From positions 620,001 to 684,000 of the forward strand of contig LMOK01000001.1 in the NCBI GenBank assembly GCA_001423545.1: a DNA stretch of 64,000 nt, in the 5' to 3' direction. Numbering within the stretch: the first letter of the stretch is position 1; each line of letters opens with the position of its first letter. Made by a program: the position numbers and the translations under genes. Positions 57,567 through 64,000 of this stretch are shown here, in pieces. The notes under the pieces are model-generated. The model did not search any database and was not told the DNA's origin. It saw nothing but the letters and a program-made list of their open reading frames with translations. The DNA comes from Orlajensenia sp001423545. Lineage in GTDB: Bacteria > Actinomycetota > Actinomycetes > Actinomycetales > Microbacteriaceae.

Positions 57567-57895
57567 CAGATCCTCCTCGGGAGCACGGGAACCGCGCGGG
57601 CGCGGCCGTCGTCATCGTCGTCGGGGTGGGGATCATCCCTCGAGTCGTGATCACCCGACGTGACCAGTTCGAGCTGACGGATGCCGGACCGCGACACCGG
57701 GAGCTCCTGGGCGAGGGAGAGCACCCGGGCCCTGTAGGCGGCGATGCGCTCGATCACCTCGGGGAGGCTCTCGGTGACGATGTACTTCGATCCGTCGACC
57801 AGGACGATCGTCGTGTCCGGACTCGAATGGATGCGCTCGATGAGATCGGGATTGATCGCGAACTGGGAGTCGTTCAGCCGCGTGACTACGATCAT
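57566..57895 (-). CDS. flbD: FlbD-family small flagellar protein
   Basis: The protein (109 residues) starts MIVVTRLNDSQFAINPDLIE, the family signature, with TTIVLVDGSKYIVTESLPEV next. The C-terminal 50 residues are Asp/Arg-rich and specific to this lineage. FlbD (COG1582, the short family, not the Caulobacter NtrC-type activator) lies before motA in many flagellar clusters and has no clear biochemical role. The ATG at 57893-57895 has AGGAG 7 nt upstream; earlier GTGs lie at the promoter. The leader is about 35 nt. Confidence 0.88.
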   Translation of the reverse strand: MIVVTRLNDSQFAINPDLIERIHSSPDTTIVLVDGSKYIVTESLPEVIERIAAYRARVLSLAQELPVSRSGIRQLELVTSGDHDSRDDPHPDDDDDGRARAVPVLPRRI

Positions 57896-57939
57896 CCGCC
57901 CGCTCCTGATCTCGACCCCCTGTGGGTCGTCATGAGGCA

Positions 57940-57966
57940 CTATCGGCCCGGGGACCGCGGCCGTTA
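57940..57966 (-). promoter_or_regulatory. Sigma-28 (FliA/WhiG-type) promoter of flbD-motA-motB
   Basis: On the minus strand TAAC (57963-57966), 15 nt and GCCGATAG (57940-57947). Core elements and spacing are identical to the fliM promoter 2 kb away. The flanking CGGCTAACGG is also shared. It lies in the 99-bp gap between flgE and flbD, about 45 nt before the flbD ATG. Confidence 0.82.
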
Positions 57967-57994
57967 GCCGACCGCGCTCCCCTCTCGGGCTCTA

Positions 57995-59167
57995 TCAGCG
58001 CTTGAGGTTGGTGAGCTCCTGCAGCACCTCGTCGGAGGTCGTGATGATGCGGGCGTTCGCCTGGAAGCCGCGCTGGGCGACGATCAGGTTGGTGAACTCC
58101 TGCGACAGGTCGACGTTCGACATCTCGAGGGTTCCGGCGGTGACGGAGCCGAGTCCGTCGGAGCCCGGAGCGCCGAGTTCGGGGGCTCCCGAGTTCACCG
58201 TGACGCGGTAGCTCGACGAGCCGGCCTTCTCGAGGCCGCCGGGGTTCGCGAAGGTCGCGAGGGCGATGCGGGCTATCGCCTGCTTCTCGCCGTTGCTGAA
58301 CAGGCCGACGAGCGTGCCGTCCTTCGACAGGGTGAACGACTCGAGGGTTCCGGCCTCCCGGCCGTCCTGCGACGAGATCGCGACGGTGTTGAGCTCGGCG
58401 AATCCGCTCACGCCGCTCAGGTCGACGGCGACGCCGCCGACGGTGATGCCGGTCGGTCCGGTGAGCTTGCCGTTGGTGAAGCTGAGGGTTCCGGATCCGG
58501 TGGCGCCGGTACCGTCGGCGCCGGCGACGTCCCAGCCGGTTGCAGTCTTCGACAGCGTGAGGGTCAGCGTGCGCTTGGTACCCGATGCGTCGAAGACGTC
58601 GACGTCGCGCACCAGCGAGGTGCCGACGGCGGCGTCGGAGGGCAGGTTGCCGCCGACGGTGGCCTTGGTGGTCGTGACAGCGGGGATCACGGCGTCGAGC
58701 GGCAGCGTGATGGTGCCGATGGCCCCGCCCTCGGCGATCTGGCCGTTGACCGCGTTCCACCCCTGCAGCAGGGAGCCGTCGGGCGTCACGAGGCGACCTG
58801 CGGCATCCGGATCGAAGGACCCGGCCCGGGTGTAGAGGACCTCGCCTCCCGACCGGGTGATGAAGAAGCCGTCACCCGAGATCATCATGTCGGTGGCCCG
58901 GCCCGTCGCCTGAGCCGAACCCTGGGCGAAGTTCGTGGAGATGCCCGCGACCTGCACGCCGAGGCCGATCTGGGCGGGGTTGGTGCCGCCGACCTGGGCC
59001 TGCGGAACACCCGCGCCCTGGGTCATCTGCGAGAGGGTGTCCTGGAACTGCGTCGCCGACGACTTGAACGCCGTGGTGTTGACGTTGGCGATGTTGTTGC
59101 CGGTGACGTCGAGCATGGTCTGGTGCGAGCGGAGGCCGGAGATTCCGGAGTAGAGCGAGCGGAGCAT
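57995..59167 (-). CDS. flgE: Flagellar hook protein FlgE
   Basis: FlgE builds the hook. The 390-residue protein has the rod/hook N-terminal motif MLRSLYSGISGLRSHQTMLD, then VTGNNIANVNTTAFKSSATQ, a MMISGDGFFITRSGGEVLYT segment, and the C-terminal LEMSNVDLSQEFTNLIVAQR and GFQANARIITTSDEVLQELT. The central part is a Gly/Thr-rich variable domain. Length is typical of a small hook protein. A 41-nt gap separates it from flgD. Confidence 0.95.
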   Translation of the reverse strand: MLRSLYSGISGLRSHQTMLDVTGNNIANVNTTAFKSSATQFQDTLSQMTQGAGVPQAQVGGTNPAQIGLGVQVAGISTNFAQGSAQATGRATDMMISGDGFFITRSGGEVLYTRAGSFDPDAAGRLVTPDGSLLQGWNAVNGQIAEGGAIGTITLPLDAVIPAVTTTKATVGGNLPSDAAVGTSLVRDVDVFDASGTKRTLTLTLSKTATGWDVAGADGTGATGSGTLSFTNGKLTGPTGITVGGVAVDLSGVSGFAELNTVAISSQDGREAGTLESFTLSKDGTLVGLFSNGEKQAIARIALATFANPGGLEKAGSSSYRVTVNSGAPELGAPGSDGLGSVTAGTLEMSNVDLSQEFTNLIVAQRGFQANARIITTSDEVLQELTNLKR

Positions 59168-59208
59168 GGGAGTGACCTTTCAGAGGAGGAGCGGATGCGG
59201 TGGGAGGT

Positions 59209-59622
59209 TCAGGAGGCCGAGCTGACGGAGGAGACGAGATCGAGGGCGACGGTCTCCTTTCCGACGGTGACCGTCGGGACGGAGCCGGTGTAGGAGACGG
59301 AGCTGACGACACCCGTGGCCGTCGTGCCGTCGGGGCGCAGGAAGCTGACCTCCTTGCCGACGAGGGCGGCGGCGGCGATGCGCATCTGCAGCCCGAAGTC
59401 CTCCGTGCTCGTCGTGGCGAGCTCGGTCATCTTCTCCATCATCGCCAGCTGGGTGGTCTGGGCGATCATCTGGTTGCTGTCCATCGGCGAGCTCGGGTCC
59501 TGGCTGCGCAACTGCGCCACGAGCAGCGACATGAACGCCTCGGCGTCGAGGGACTGCTTGGGGGCGCGGGTCGGGGTGGAGGCGTACATCCCCGAGGTCG
59601 CTGTGACAGCGTCGATCGTCAT
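59209..59622 (-). CDS. flgD: Flagellar hook-capping protein FlgD (short)
   Basis: FlgD caps the growing hook. The 137-residue protein has the conserved N-terminal segment LDAEAFMSLLVAQLRSQDPS then PMDSNQMIAQTTQLAMMEKM and LVGKEVSFL. The central Ig-like/tudor insert found in longer FlgD proteins is mostly absent, so this is a minimal version. It follows fliK by 13 nt and precedes flgE. Confidence 0.92.
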   Translation of the reverse strand: MTIDAVTATSGMYASTPTRAPKQSLDAEAFMSLLVAQLRSQDPSSPMDSNQMIAQTTQLAMMEKMTELATTSTEDFGLQMRIAAAALVGKEVSFLRPDGTTATGVVSSVSYTGSVPTVTVGKETVALDLVSSVSSAS

Positions 59623-59635
59623 GGTTCTCCTTCTC

Positions 59636-61117
59636 TCAGGCCATCACGTCGATGGTCGAATGGGTCGTGATGCCGCTGGGGGCGGTGGTCTGAACCGATG
59701 CGGGCACGATCACGGGGCGGCGCTGCTGCGATGAGCCCCGGTCGGCGCCGTCACCCGGCATCCGGCCCTCGCCGCCCTCGCCCTGCTCCCTCGCAGCGTT
59801 CTGCTGCGCGCCGGAGTCCCGAGGATCGCGCGAGGAGAGGTCGAGGCTGGCGCCGAGGCCGGTGGTGGCGAGGTCGCGGCGCAGGTCGCCGATGATCCCC
59901 CGGATGGCATCGCGTCCGGCATCGGTCGGGGCGAAGAGCTCGATGCGCAGGCCGTCGACTCCGAGGTGCGCCCGCACCGTGACGGGCCCGAGGGCCTCGG
60001 GTGCGATGTCGATGCTGAGGACGTGCTGACCCGGACCGGCCTGCGCGAGCGCGGTGAGCGGCCGCAGCAGCTGCGGCGCGAGCGGCGGGTCGACCGGCCG
60101 AGCGGCCGGCGGTGCCGCGGACGGCGCCGAGGCGTCCGTCGGAGCCTGGACCACGGTGACGCCGCCGGAGGCGACCGGGCTCGCCGGGGCGACGGATGCG
60201 GATCCGGATGGCGCGGGAACCGGGCCGTTCTGGTCAGGCGACCGGGAGCTCCCGTCGGCCCGCGTGGCCGTGACCTCGATCGCGGCGGTCGTGGCCGCCG
60301 AGGTGGCCGAGCTGGATGGCATGCTCGTCGTCGTCTGCCTCGCCTGGGAATCGTCCTGCGAGGACGCGAGTGGTGTGGACGCGGCCGGGGCCGACCCGGG
60401 TTTCGCCCCATCCTGAGGGAGGGCTTCGGCGGGGGCAGGCAGTTCCGACGAGGACGCTGACGCGGTGACGGCCGAGCCGGAGCCCGAGGTCGGGGGTCGG
60501 GAGACGAGTCCGTCGAGCGCGGCGATCGATGCGGCGGAGAGAGATGCGGTTCCGGATGCCGGGACTGCGACGGCCGGCGGCCGGGATGCCGCGTCACCGG
60601 CCGGCCCGCTCGCGGACTCCCCTGAAGCCGAGACCGTGACCGAGACCGCGGCCGAGATCGGCAGCGACTCGGCGACCGACGTCGAGGCTCCGGAAGCGCC
60701 GGCCCCGCCGGTCGAGGCGAGGTCACCGGCCGCCGACGGTACCGTGACCGTCGCGCCGGTCGCCTCGAGCGGGGGCAGGGAAACCTGCTGCGCGGCGAGG
60801 CCGCCGTCGGGGCCGACGGAGGGTGGGGCATCCGTCGCGTCCGACTCGGCCGTGGGCGAGTCATCACCGGCCGGTGCGGTCGCCTCGTCAGCCGAGGCGG
60901 CCGAAGCGGGCGAGGCGACCGCCGGGGCGGCCGTGGCGGCTGCCGCCGACCTTGTCGGACCGGTCGACCCTGTCGGACCGGTCGGACCGCCGCCGGATCC
61001 GTCGAGTTCGAGGCCGAGCGCCCTGTCGAAATCGACGGCAGCGGAGGAGTCGCCCCGCGCCGCGTGGCGTGCGACGGGAACGAGGGGGCGATCCGACGCG
61101 ACGCCGAGCCCGATCAC
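59636..61117 (-). CDS. fliK: Flagellar hook-length control protein FliK
   Basis: FliK measures the hook and triggers the export switch. The protein (493 residues from the GTG at 61115-61117, overlapping the P60 gene by 4 nt) is mostly low-complexity Ala, Ser, Pro, Thr and Gly for about 370 residues. A conserved C-terminal domain follows: PLTALAQAGPGQHVLSIDIA, PEALGPVTVRAHLGVDGLRI and LFAPTDAGRDAIRGIIGDLR (Flg_hook family). A disordered ruler-like N-terminus fits the role. Frames extending further upstream overlap the P60 gene and are shadows. Confidence 0.88.
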   Translation of the reverse strand: MIGLGVASDRPLVPVARHAARGDSSAAVDFDRALGLELDGSGGGPTGPTGSTGPTRSAAAATAAPAVASPASAASADEATAPAGDDSPTAESDATDAPPSVGPDGGLAAQQVSLPPLEATGATVTVPSAAGDLASTGGAGASGASTSVAESLPISAAVSVTVSASGESASGPAGDAASRPPAVAVPASGTASLSAASIAALDGLVSRPPTSGSGSAVTASASSSELPAPAEALPQDGAKPGSAPAASTPLASSQDDSQARQTTTSMPSSSATSAATTAAIEVTATRADGSSRSPDQNGPVPAPSGSASVAPASPVASGGVTVVQAPTDASAPSAAPPAARPVDPPLAPQLLRPLTALAQAGPGQHVLSIDIAPEALGPVTVRAHLGVDGLRIELFAPTDAGRDAIRGIIGDLRRDLATTGLGASLDLSSRDPRDSGAQQNAAREQGEGGEGRMPGDGADRGSSQQRRPVIVPASVQTTAPSGITTHSTIDVMA

Positions 61118-61794
61118 GCGGCGGCCCCGGCGAGCAGGGATCGGTACGCCGCTGTAATGAGGTCGGTCATGGCCGCGTTCGTGTCTGCGGCGACACCGGC
61201 GGCCGAGGAGACGGATGCCGCCGTCGGCACTGCCGCCGGCGCAGCGGACGCCGTCGGAACGATGCGCCGGATGGTCGTGATCTCGTCGTCGCTCATGTAG
61301 GCGTCGACCAGGCTGACCGTTCGGCCCTCGTACGGTGCGTGGATCACTTTGCCGTCGCCGGCGTAGATGAGGATGTGGTCGCCGCCCCCGGTGACGATGA
61401 GGTCGCCGGGCTGGGCCTCCGCGAGGGAGCCGACCTCGGTGCCCTCCGTCATCTGCTGCGTGACCCGGCGCGGCAGGTCGATGCCCAGATCGGCGTACAC
61501 CCGCTGCACGAGGCCGGAGCAGTCCATGCCCGAGGAGTCCTCGCCCCCGAAAACGTAGGGAACGCCGAGGTAGGCCTCGGCCGCCGAGACGACGTCGGTT
61601 CCCGTCACGCCTCCGGCCGATGGTGTCGTCGTCTGCGACTGCGCCGCGCTCGACTGCGCGGCGGACAGTTCGCCCTCGAAGCCGGCCGCCGTGACGGCAT
61701 CCGTCGCGCCGGTCGTCGTGACCGTCTTCACCGTCAGGCCGTCGATCACGGCGCGGATGGACTCCACCCGGGCTGCGGCATCGACCATCGTCAT
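61114..61794 (-). CDS. NlpC/P60 peptidoglycan hydrolase inside the flagellar operon
   Basis: The 226-residue protein has a helical N-terminal region (1-60), a linker and an NlpC/P60 domain (about 65-175). It has VVSAAEAYLGVPYVFGG, SGMDCSGLVQRVYADLG (catalytic Cys), QPGDLIVTGGGDHILIYAG (catalytic His) and KVIHAPYEGR. I see no clear signal peptide, so export may be through the flagellar apparatus. It overlaps fliJ and fliK by 4 nt each and so is part of the operon. A role in opening peptidoglycan for the rod, replacing the muramidase half of FlgJ, is inferred. Confidence 0.88.
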   Translation of the reverse strand: MTMVDAAARVESIRAVIDGLTVKTVTTTGATDAVTAAGFEGELSAAQSSAAQSQTTTPSAGGVTGTDVVSAAEAYLGVPYVFGGEDSSGMDCSGLVQRVYADLGIDLPRRVTQQMTEGTEVGSLAEAQPGDLIVTGGGDHILIYAGDGKVIHAPYEGRTVSLVDAYMSDDEITTIRRIVPTASAAPAAVPTAASVSSAAGVAADTNAAMTDLITAAYRSLLAGAAA

Positions 61795-62252
61795 CGGTTC
61801 TCCCCCTGTGCTGCATGCGCCGGCATCCCCGCCTGCATCACTGCCCGGCGGCGCGACGCGATCTCGTCGAGCACGATCTGTTCGCGGCGGCGCTCGTCGA
61901 GTTCGACGGCTGCAGCGTGCCGCTCGGCGAGCTTCTCCAGTGCCCCGGCATCCTGTCGCGCACGGGCGTGCGCCTCTCGGGCCGCGCCGGCCTCGGCCTC
62001 GCGCTCCCTGCTGAGCTGGGCGAGCTCGCCGAGCATCGTTCGGGACGAGGCCCGGGCCGCCGCGATGGCGTGCAGGGCCGAGAGGGGCACGGCAGCCGGC
62101 GCCTGCTCCGAGTCGAGCGCGGCTCTCACCAGGTGTTCGCGTTCCGTCGCCTCGGCGGCGCGCTCGCGGGCGAGGGAGAGGTCGACCGCGGCGGTCTCCT
62201 CCTCGAGCCTGCGCAACCTGAGCAGCCCGGTCAGTGAGAACGTGCGGTTCAT
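61791..62252 (-). CDS. fliJ: Flagellar export chaperone-like protein FliJ
   Basis: FliJ is the coiled-coil stalk of the export ATPase. The 153-residue protein starts MNRTFSLTGLLRLRRLEEET and is almost entirely charged Ala/Glu/Arg helix. The sequence is fast-evolving; the call rests on that composition, on the F-x-L-x2-L-L-x-L-R-x2-E start seen in FliJ, and on its place right after fliI. It overlaps both neighbours by 4 nt. Confidence 0.85.
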   Translation of the reverse strand: MNRTFSLTGLLRLRRLEEETAAVDLSLARERAAEATEREHLVRAALDSEQAPAAVPLSALHAIAAARASSRTMLGELAQLSREREAEAGAAREAHARARQDAGALEKLAERHAAAVELDERRREQIVLDEIASRRRAVMQAGMPAHAAQGENR

Positions 62253-63577
62253 GATCCTCCTCCGAGCAGCGCGACCAGGGTGTGCAGGCGCGCGCGGGTC
62301 TCCTCCGGTGTGCAGCTCTCGCTCATCGACTGGCGGAGGAAGCCGTTGATCGCGTCCTCGTGGTCGACGGCGGCGTCGACGAGGGCGTTGGCGCCTCGGC
62401 GGTAGGCGCCGACATCGAGCAGGTCCTGTGCTCTCGCGCGGGCCGCGAGCACCCGGCGGAGGGCCGAGGCGGCCGCGAGGTCGTCGGGCCGGCTCACGCG
62501 GCTCGCCACCCTGGACACCGAGCCCAGGGCGTCGACGGCCGGGAAGTGCCCACCGACGGCGAGCGATCGGTCGAGGACGACGTGCCCGTCGAGGATCGAC
62601 CGTGCCGAGTCGGCGATGGGCTCGTTGTGGTCGTCACCGTCGACGAGGACCGTGTACAGTCCGGTGACCGATCCGACCTCGGCGGTTCCGGCACGTTCGA
62701 GCAGTTGGGCGAACACGGCGAAGGTCGACGGCGGGTAGCCGCGGGTGGCCGGAGGCTCGCCGACCGACAGCCCGATCTCGCGCTGGGCCATGGCCACGCG
62801 GGTGAGCGAGTCCATCATGAGCACGACGTGTCGCCCGTCGTCCCGGAACGCCTCGGCGATGCGGGTGGCGACGAAGGCTGCACGCAGCCGCACGAGCGCC
62901 GGCTCGTCCGAGGTCGAGACGACCACCACGGACCGGGCGAGGCCCTCGGGACCCAGGTCGTCCTCGAGGAACTCGCGCACCTCGCGTCCGCGCTCGCCCA
63001 CGAGGGCGATCACGGTGACGTCGGCACCCGAGCCTCGGGCGATCATCGACAACAGCGACGACTTGCCGACGCCGGATCCGGCGAACAGGCCCATCCTCTG
63101 ACCGCGCCCCACCGTCGTCAGCGAGTCGAGCACGCGCACGCCGAGGTGCAGCGGCTCCGCGATCCTGGCCCGGCGCATGGCCGGCGGGGCGTCGTTGTCG
63201 ATCGGCACCCGCTCGACGACGTCGAGGGCGCCGCGGCCGTCGATCGGTCGTCCGAGGCCGTCGATGACCCGGCCGAGCAAGCCCTGGCCGATGGGCACCG
63301 AGAGCGGGGCGCCTGTCGTGCGTACGGCGTCACCGGAGCGCACTCCGGTGAGCCGGGCGAGCGGCATGCACCGCAGCCCGGAGTCCCCGGACGCCACGAC
63401 CTCGGCTGACACCGCGTCGGCTCCGATCAGCACGATGTCGCCGATGGCGGCCTCGACGCCGCGCACGTCGATGCCGAGTCCGACGACGGAGGAGACACGG
63501 CCGACGCGCTCGGGGCGGGCGGCGAGCAGGGCGCGGGAGAAGGAGTCGGAGCGGGGACGCACCAGGGTCGCCGTCAT
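62249..63577 (-). CDS. fliI: Flagellar export ATPase FliI
   Basis: FliI is the hexameric ATPase that energises flagellar export. The 442-residue protein has the F1-beta-like fold with Walker A FAGSGVGKSSLL, Walker B HVVLMMDSLTRVAMAQREIG, and signatures LVGERGREVREFLEDDLG and EPPATRGYPPSTFAVFAQLL. VDGLGRPIDGRG is near residue 107. It lies between fliH and fliJ, overlapping both by 4 nt. The protein is full length. Confidence 0.96.
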   Translation of the reverse strand: MTATLVRPRSDSFSRALLAARPERVGRVSSVVGLGIDVRGVEAAIGDIVLIGADAVSAEVVASGDSGLRCMPLARLTGVRSGDAVRTTGAPLSVPIGQGLLGRVIDGLGRPIDGRGALDVVERVPIDNDAPPAMRRARIAEPLHLGVRVLDSLTTVGRGQRMGLFAGSGVGKSSLLSMIARGSGADVTVIALVGERGREVREFLEDDLGPEGLARSVVVVSTSDEPALVRLRAAFVATRIAEAFRDDGRHVVLMMDSLTRVAMAQREIGLSVGEPPATRGYPPSTFAVFAQLLERAGTAEVGSVTGLYTVLVDGDDHNEPIADSARSILDGHVVLDRSLAVGGHFPAVDALGSVSRVASRVSRPDDLAAASALRRVLAARARAQDLLDVGAYRRGANALVDAAVDHEDAINGFLRQSMSESCTPEETRARLHTLVALLGGGS

Positions 63578-64000
63578 CGCGTGCCCTCCTCGAGGAGGAT
63601 GCGCCGGGCGCGGTCGAGAGCCGAGCGGATGCCGGCATCGAGGAACCCGTCGGGCAGGGTCGCCGTCGCCTCGCCGCGCTCGACGGCAGGGTCGGCGACG
63701 ATGGCCAGGCCGCCGGTGCGGTCGGAGTGCTCGGCGAGCAGTGCCGCATCCGCCGGGTGCATCCTCAGCTCCACGACGAGGTCGGCGGCGACGCCGGCGA
63801 GAACCCGTTCGACCGCGGCGGTGGCCGCAGTCACCGGATCGGAGAGCTCCCGGCCGATGATGGCCTCGGCCAGTTCGACGGCGGAGGCCGTGAGTACCTC
63901 GCCGGCCTCCCTCAGCATGGGGAGGGCGATGGCGCGCACGGCGTCGGCCGCGCTGGCGCTCGCGCGCAGGGCGCTGGCGTGGGCGTCGGCCCGGGTGGCG
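63574..64000 (-). CDS. fliH: Flagellar export regulator FliH, C-terminal part (cut by window edge)
   Basis: The reading frame enters from the right edge and ends at 63574. The visible 141 residues are an Ala-rich helix (ATRADAHASALRASASAAD) followed by the FliH/V-ATPase E-like C-terminal domain: LAEAIIGRELSDPVTAATAA, VVELRMHPADAALLAEHSDR and GGLAIVADPAVERGEATATL. FliH binds and restrains FliI. The start lies outside the window. Confidence 0.85.
   Translation of the reverse strand, partial: ATRADAHASALRASASAADAVRAIALPMLREAGEVLTASAVELAEAIIGRELSDPVTAATAAVERVLAGVAADLVVELRMHPADAALLAEHSDRTGGLAIVADPAVERGEATATLPDGFLDAGIRSALDRARRILLEEGTR

Noticed and set aside
1..64000. tRNA, rRNA, riboswitch or mobile element
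   Set aside because: I looked in the intergenic gaps and found no cloverleaf, rRNA segment, T-box, known riboswitch core, transposase gene or flanking target duplication. Gaps are short throughout.

Overview
The window is GC-rich actinobacterial DNA (roughly two thirds G+C) and most resembles the family Microbacteriaceae. Four things point there: an mraZ-to-divIVA division and cell-wall cluster without ftsA, ddl or murB; a CrtYe/CrtYf/CrtEb-type C50 carotenoid operon; several gene blocks in mycobacterial/corynebacterial order; and a very high density of the octamer GGATGCCG/CGGCATCC. The flagellar operon shows that the organism is built to swim. The genus cannot be settled from the sequence alone. 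I see no rRNA, tRNA, CRISPR array, insertion sequence, phage or integron, and no gene-free gap above about 230 bp.

Layout. (1) 1-20.0 kb, minus strand: dnaE (5' end only), an RluA-family pseudouridine synthase, lspA, divIVA, yggT, sepF, yggS, ftsZ, ftsQ, murC, murG, ftsW, murD, mraY, murF, murE, ftsI, ftsL, rsmH and mraZ. Transcription runs from mraZ towards dnaE. A three-copy MraZ operator lies before mraZ, and a hairpin separates ftsQ from ftsZ. (2) 20.2-31.6 kb: a DUF3040 membrane protein, a polyprenyl diphosphate synthase, an Rv2175c-like DNA-binding protein, a LysM/lytic protein, a PknL-like PASTA kinase, class II DAHP synthase, PlsC, ROK glucokinase, a long-chain acyl-CoA ligase, a GNAT protein and a NIPSNAP protein. 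Much of this keeps the order of the mycobacterial Rv2173-Rv2187 region. (3) 31.6-41.8 kb: peptide deformylase, a MinD-like ATPase, pyruvate carboxylase, an orphan ParA, two MerR regulators, a GarA/OdhI FHA protein, a CDP-alcohol phosphatidyltransferase, a DUF1295 protein and a Nudix hydrolase. The MerR-MerR-FHA-PgsA block matches the Rv1822-Rv1830 order. (4) 41.9-48.1 kb: a CrtR-like MarR repressor diverging from idi-crtE-crtB-crtI-crtYe-crtYf-crtEb. All six junctions in the operon overlap by exactly 4 nt. (5) 48.1-64 kb: an S4-domain protein, then a convergent minus-strand flagellar cluster: fliH (cut by the right edge), fliI, fliJ, an NlpC/P60 hydrolase, fliK, flgD, flgE, flbD, motA, motB, fliM, fliN, fliO, fliP, fliQ, fliR, flhB, flhA, csrA.

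How the parts fit. Region 1 makes lipid II and builds the division machine. The PASTA kinase and LysM protein of region 2 probably sense or remodel the same wall. Region 4 makes isopentenyl units into a C50 carotenoid, probably under a prenyl-responsive repressor bound at a perfect 15-bp palindrome. In region 5, two well-matched sigma-28 (FliA/WhiG-type) promoters divide the flagellar cluster into sub-operons (flbD-motA-motB and fliM-onward). The fliM promoter implies a leaderless, shortened FliM without the usual CheY-binding N-terminus.

The observations most worth following up are the sigma-28 promoter pair with the leaderless fliM, a 32-nt repeat found only between convergent genes, the altered amino-acid-recognition motif of MurE, the NlpC/P60 enzyme inside the flagellar operon, an ESX-type MinD-like ATPase without ESX genes, and the over-represented octamer.
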